Shown here: positions 61,623 to 64,000 of the stretch, one piece after another
Numbering within the stretch: position 1 is the stretch's first letter
Layout: every line of letters begins with the position of its first letter
NCBI GenBank assembly: GCA_017871115.1
Contig: JAFCIZ010000001.1
Span: forward strand, 310,001 to 374,000
Length of the DNA: 64,000 nt
Direction of reading: 5' to 3'
Source of the DNA: Cunninghamella blakesleeana
Taxonomy: Eukaryota; Mucoromycota; Mucoromycetes; Mucorales; Cunninghamellaceae
The notes under the pieces: generated by a model
What the model saw: only the letters and a program-made list of their open reading frames with translations
Databases searched by the model: none
Told to the model about the DNA's origin: nothing
Program-made: the position numbers and the translations under genes

Positions 61623-63009
61623 ATTAATATTTTCAATATATCTATATATAGGCACCCCCATTAAATACAGCGAATGGACTTCTCCAAAGACCTAGAAATG
61701 TACCAACAAGATCATCCTCTGTACCTGTAATGAATAGTGATAAATTAAACTCAGATTTATTGCATTTACGACAAATGGGATTTACGGACGATGTTAAAAA
61801 TCAAGCTGCATTGCGTCAAGCCAATGGAAATTTAAATGCTGCTATTGATATGCTTTCAAGAAATATTACCAATAGTAGTAACAATAATGGTAATAGCAAT
61901 AGCATAATACAAACAACAGCAACAAGAGATACACAAAATACTTTAACAATAGATCAAAAATTAGTTCAATTAAGAAATATGGGGTATACAAATATAGAAC
62001 TCAATCGTGACATTTTGCGTCGTACAGGTGGCAACGTTGATGTAGCTGTTACTTTATTAAAAAGCAATTCTACCACTACGACATCATCGTTATCACAACC
62101 TGTCACGCCATTTCAAGCCTCCCCTTCTTCTAATCCAACATCAGCAGGATTATTATTCAATAATAATGGTTCAAATAATGCTTTTTCAGCTAGCGCGCCT
62201 ATTTCATCTAATATTCAATCACAACAACAATCCGCTCCAATTTTTACAAATGGAAAGCTAACGAATAATAATAATGGTAATAATAATAATAATAATAACC
62301 AAGTTGGACAATTGTTGAATTTAAATGATACAACTACTCCACAAAATTATACTACAAATAATTTATATAGTTTACAGCAACAGCAGCAACAGCAGCAAAT
62401 GCAAATGCAATTACAGCAACAACAGTTACAACAGCAACAATTATTACAACAACAATCATTGCAGTCATTTTCTCCACAATCAACAACACTAAATAATACA
62501 AATCAATATACCGTTTCTACTCCTTTAGATCCATTTGGTCAGAATTCTATGTCAAGTATGTGAATTATATATAAATAATTGAATATAAAAATAAAATATG
62601 TAGGAACCAAAAGTAATTTCTCAAACCTTTTTTCCAAAAATAAATTTTTTTTTTTTTATTGTTTGTAGTACCATCATCATCAGCGAATTCTATTCAAGCA
62701 CCTCAAACATCTAGTTACTTTTCGATGATGCCAAATAACGGGACCATGCTAAACGGAATAGCTAATCAAATGACTGGAATGCCTTTTCAACAACAGCAAC
62801 CATCAGTAACTACACCAACTAATAATCCATTTTCTACATTACAACCGCAAATAGCAGCTCCTCAGCAACAAGTGTTTACACCTACTACAACATCGCCTTT
62901 TAATACTATGGTGCAGCAGCCACAGCAGCTACAACAACAGCAACTACCTTTTAATCAATTTCCTAATTTTACGCAGCAACAACAAACAACTAGAAGCAGC
63001 TTCTTTTAG
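60753..63009 (+). CDS. ArfGAP with two UBA domains and a Gln-rich tail (Gts1/Ucp3-like)
   Basis: Exons 60753-60861, 60973-61106, 61218-61312, 61437-61500, 61652-62555 and 62669-63009; 1647 nt, 548 aa, in phase. The ArfGAP zinc finger CADC...CVRC (CX2CX16CX2C) starts near residue 30, with [16 protein letters not shown] (catalytic Arg in IHR) and [12 protein letters not shown] at its end. Two UBA domains follow, about 161-202 ([30 protein letters not shown]) split here as LRQMGFTDD and NLNAAIDML, and about 233-275 ([17 protein letters not shown]). The tail is Asn/Gln-rich with one NPF and several PF motifs. Yeast Gts1 and fission yeast Ucp3 share ArfGAP plus UBA plus Gln-rich tail. ArfGAPs switch off Arf GTPases on Golgi/endosome coats, and UBA binds ubiquitin. 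Confidence 0.9.
61579..61622. repeat. (ATT)n microsatellite in the fourth intron of the ArfGAP gene
   Basis: About 14 ATT units, intronic. Confidence 0.9.
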
Positions 63010-63303
63010 AGTGATTTTATATACAAATATATACATATAATTAAAATTATTATTTTAAGGTTACTTAAAAAAATAAATTAAAACTCAACTTTACGAAAAA
63101 AAATAAAATAAATTGTTTTCTCCTTCCTTTTATCCTTTCAACTCCTTTTTTTTCTTCTCTTTACTTTTTATTTTTATTTTCTTTAACTTGCTCTTTCATT
63201 CTTTTTCATAATTTATATATTTTATACCATTTATTACTATTGTTGTTATTATTTTTTATTTATTTTTTTATTTGTGTTTTTGTAAAATTAAAATATTATA
63301 TTA

Positions 63304-64000
63304 ATGTCAAACCCTATAGGCGACACTGTAGAATACTTTAAGCGGAGACACCAAAACAAAGATCCACAACATAGATATTCAGAAAGTAGTCTTTCGAGAA
63401 GAAAGCATCATATATTCTCTCGTCGTAGTCATGATGATCATGATGCAAGAAGTGTTAGTTTAGATTATGAAGCTTCACAGCCTACCTCATCAACTTGGGA
63501 TCGTGTATTATCCAAATTAACTTACTATACAAACGATGATACTGAACATAGTACCTCAACACGTGCTTATACAAATGAAGCAAATAGATATAATAATAAT
63601 AATACCAACCACATTAATGATCCACAAGAAGAAGAACAAAGCGAAGATGATATACAAGATAATACTATGATGGGAATAAATAGGAGGGATACATCGGATG
63701 GAAATAGAGATAGTATTGAATTGATAAAAGAACATCGTTGGTTAGATCGATTAAAATTAAGATCGAGTTTATTAGCTGGATTAAGTCAACTGGACCCATC
63801 CAACAATAATCACAATCAAACTTTTGATCGACCACATAATAATAATAATAATAATAATAATAGAATCAATGATGATGAAGATCAATTACCTTCTACCTGC
63901 GATTTTACTCATGATATATTAAATGACGATGTCGACGCTCAAACCAATTATTTTACTCATCCATTCCAGTCTACTCTTGAAGTAGATCAAGTTACTCCCT
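63304..64000 (+). CDS. Unidentified protein, N-terminal part only (runs off the window)
   Basis: An open frame of 232 codons from ATG at 63304 to the window end without a stop or clear intron, 294 bp after the ArfGAP gene. It begins MSNPIGDTVEYFKRRHQNKD. The visible part is hydrophilic and looks disordered: basic Arg/His/Ser-rich at 10-50, an acidic EEEQSEDD stretch, and two Asn runs. One helix-like segment, IELIKEHRWLDRLKLRSSLL, is the only ordered-looking part. No domain is recognisable. A long disordered N-tail before a membrane or enzymatic domain is possible. The upstream T-rich tract and the continuous codon pattern support a real gene. Confidence 0.6.
   Translation, partial: MSNPIGDTVEYFKRRHQNKDPQHRYSESSLSRRKHHIFSRRSHDDHDARSVSLDYEASQPTSSTWDRVLSKLTYYTNDDTEHSTSTRAYTNEANRYNNNNTNHINDPQEEEQSEDDIQDNTMMGINRRDTSDGNRDSIELIKEHRWLDRLKLRSSLLAGLSQLDPSNNNHNQTFDRPHNNNNNNNNRINDDEDQLPSTCDFTHDILNDDVDAQTNYFTHPFQSTLEVDQVTP

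Noticed and set aside
1..64000. CRISPR arrays, operons, riboswitches, rRNA or tRNA genes
   Set aside because: None seen. The window is nuclear DNA with spliced eukaryotic genes, and microsatellites are the only short direct repeats apart from the array near 50.2-50.7 kb.

Overview
The window is AT-rich eukaryotic nuclear DNA: compact genes with many short GT-AG introns, long A/T homopolymers and microsatellites, standard genetic code, and Asn/Gln runs in coding regions. An early-diverging fungus of the Mucorales type (Mucoromycota) fits best. The reasons are the DIRS retrotransposon, a protein close in pattern to the Rhizopus fermentative lactate dehydrogenases, a secreted pepsin-like protease, and giant Tag1/DUF3712-type proteins. 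I cannot name the species. Exon limits below come from reading splice sites and checking phase by hand; almost every gene closes exactly in frame.

Layout. 1-6.9 kb: the 3' part of an AP180/CALM clathrin adaptor (+), convergent with an intersectin-like coiled-coil/SH3-SH3-DH-PH RhoGEF (-). 7.5-11.9 kb: one nearly complete DIRS element with Gag-RT-RNase H and tyrosine recombinase frames, inverted termini and a textbook internal complementary region; its main frame is broken once. 14.3-38.3 kb: three tandem, same-strand paralogues of 1660, 1644 and 1629 aa. Each is a type II single-pass membrane protein with a huge ectodomain of repeated LEA_2/DUF3712-like beta-sandwich modules. They have identical intron positions, an invariant 41-nt micro-exon and an invariant 3102-nt central exon, and show strong signs of recent gene conversion. 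About 4 kb of gene-free DNA separates the copies.

39.6-48.9 kb, all on the minus strand: a CofD/UPF0052-fold protein, a 1165-aa mitochondrial PPR protein, and the proteasome lid subunit Rpn8. 48.9-51.1 kb: a gene-free stretch holding an eroded tandem repeat of about 145 bp. 51.1-64 kb: a single-pass protein with two PPxY motifs (-), SPO11 (+), EMC3 (+), a secreted aspartic protease (-), a lactate-dehydrogenase-fold protein that has lost its catalytic residues (+), a Gts1/Ucp3-like ArfGAP with two UBA domains (+), and the start of an unidentified gene (+).

The genes are not an operon-like system. Two themes recur. The first is membrane traffic: AP180, intersectin-like RhoGEF, PPxY adaptor, EMC3, ArfGAP and probably the Tag1-like family. 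The second is lineage-specific expansion or decay: the tandem giants, the dead dehydrogenase and the DIRS copy. The most unusual features are the tandem giant-protein array with its conversion tracts and the dehydrogenase pseudoenzyme.
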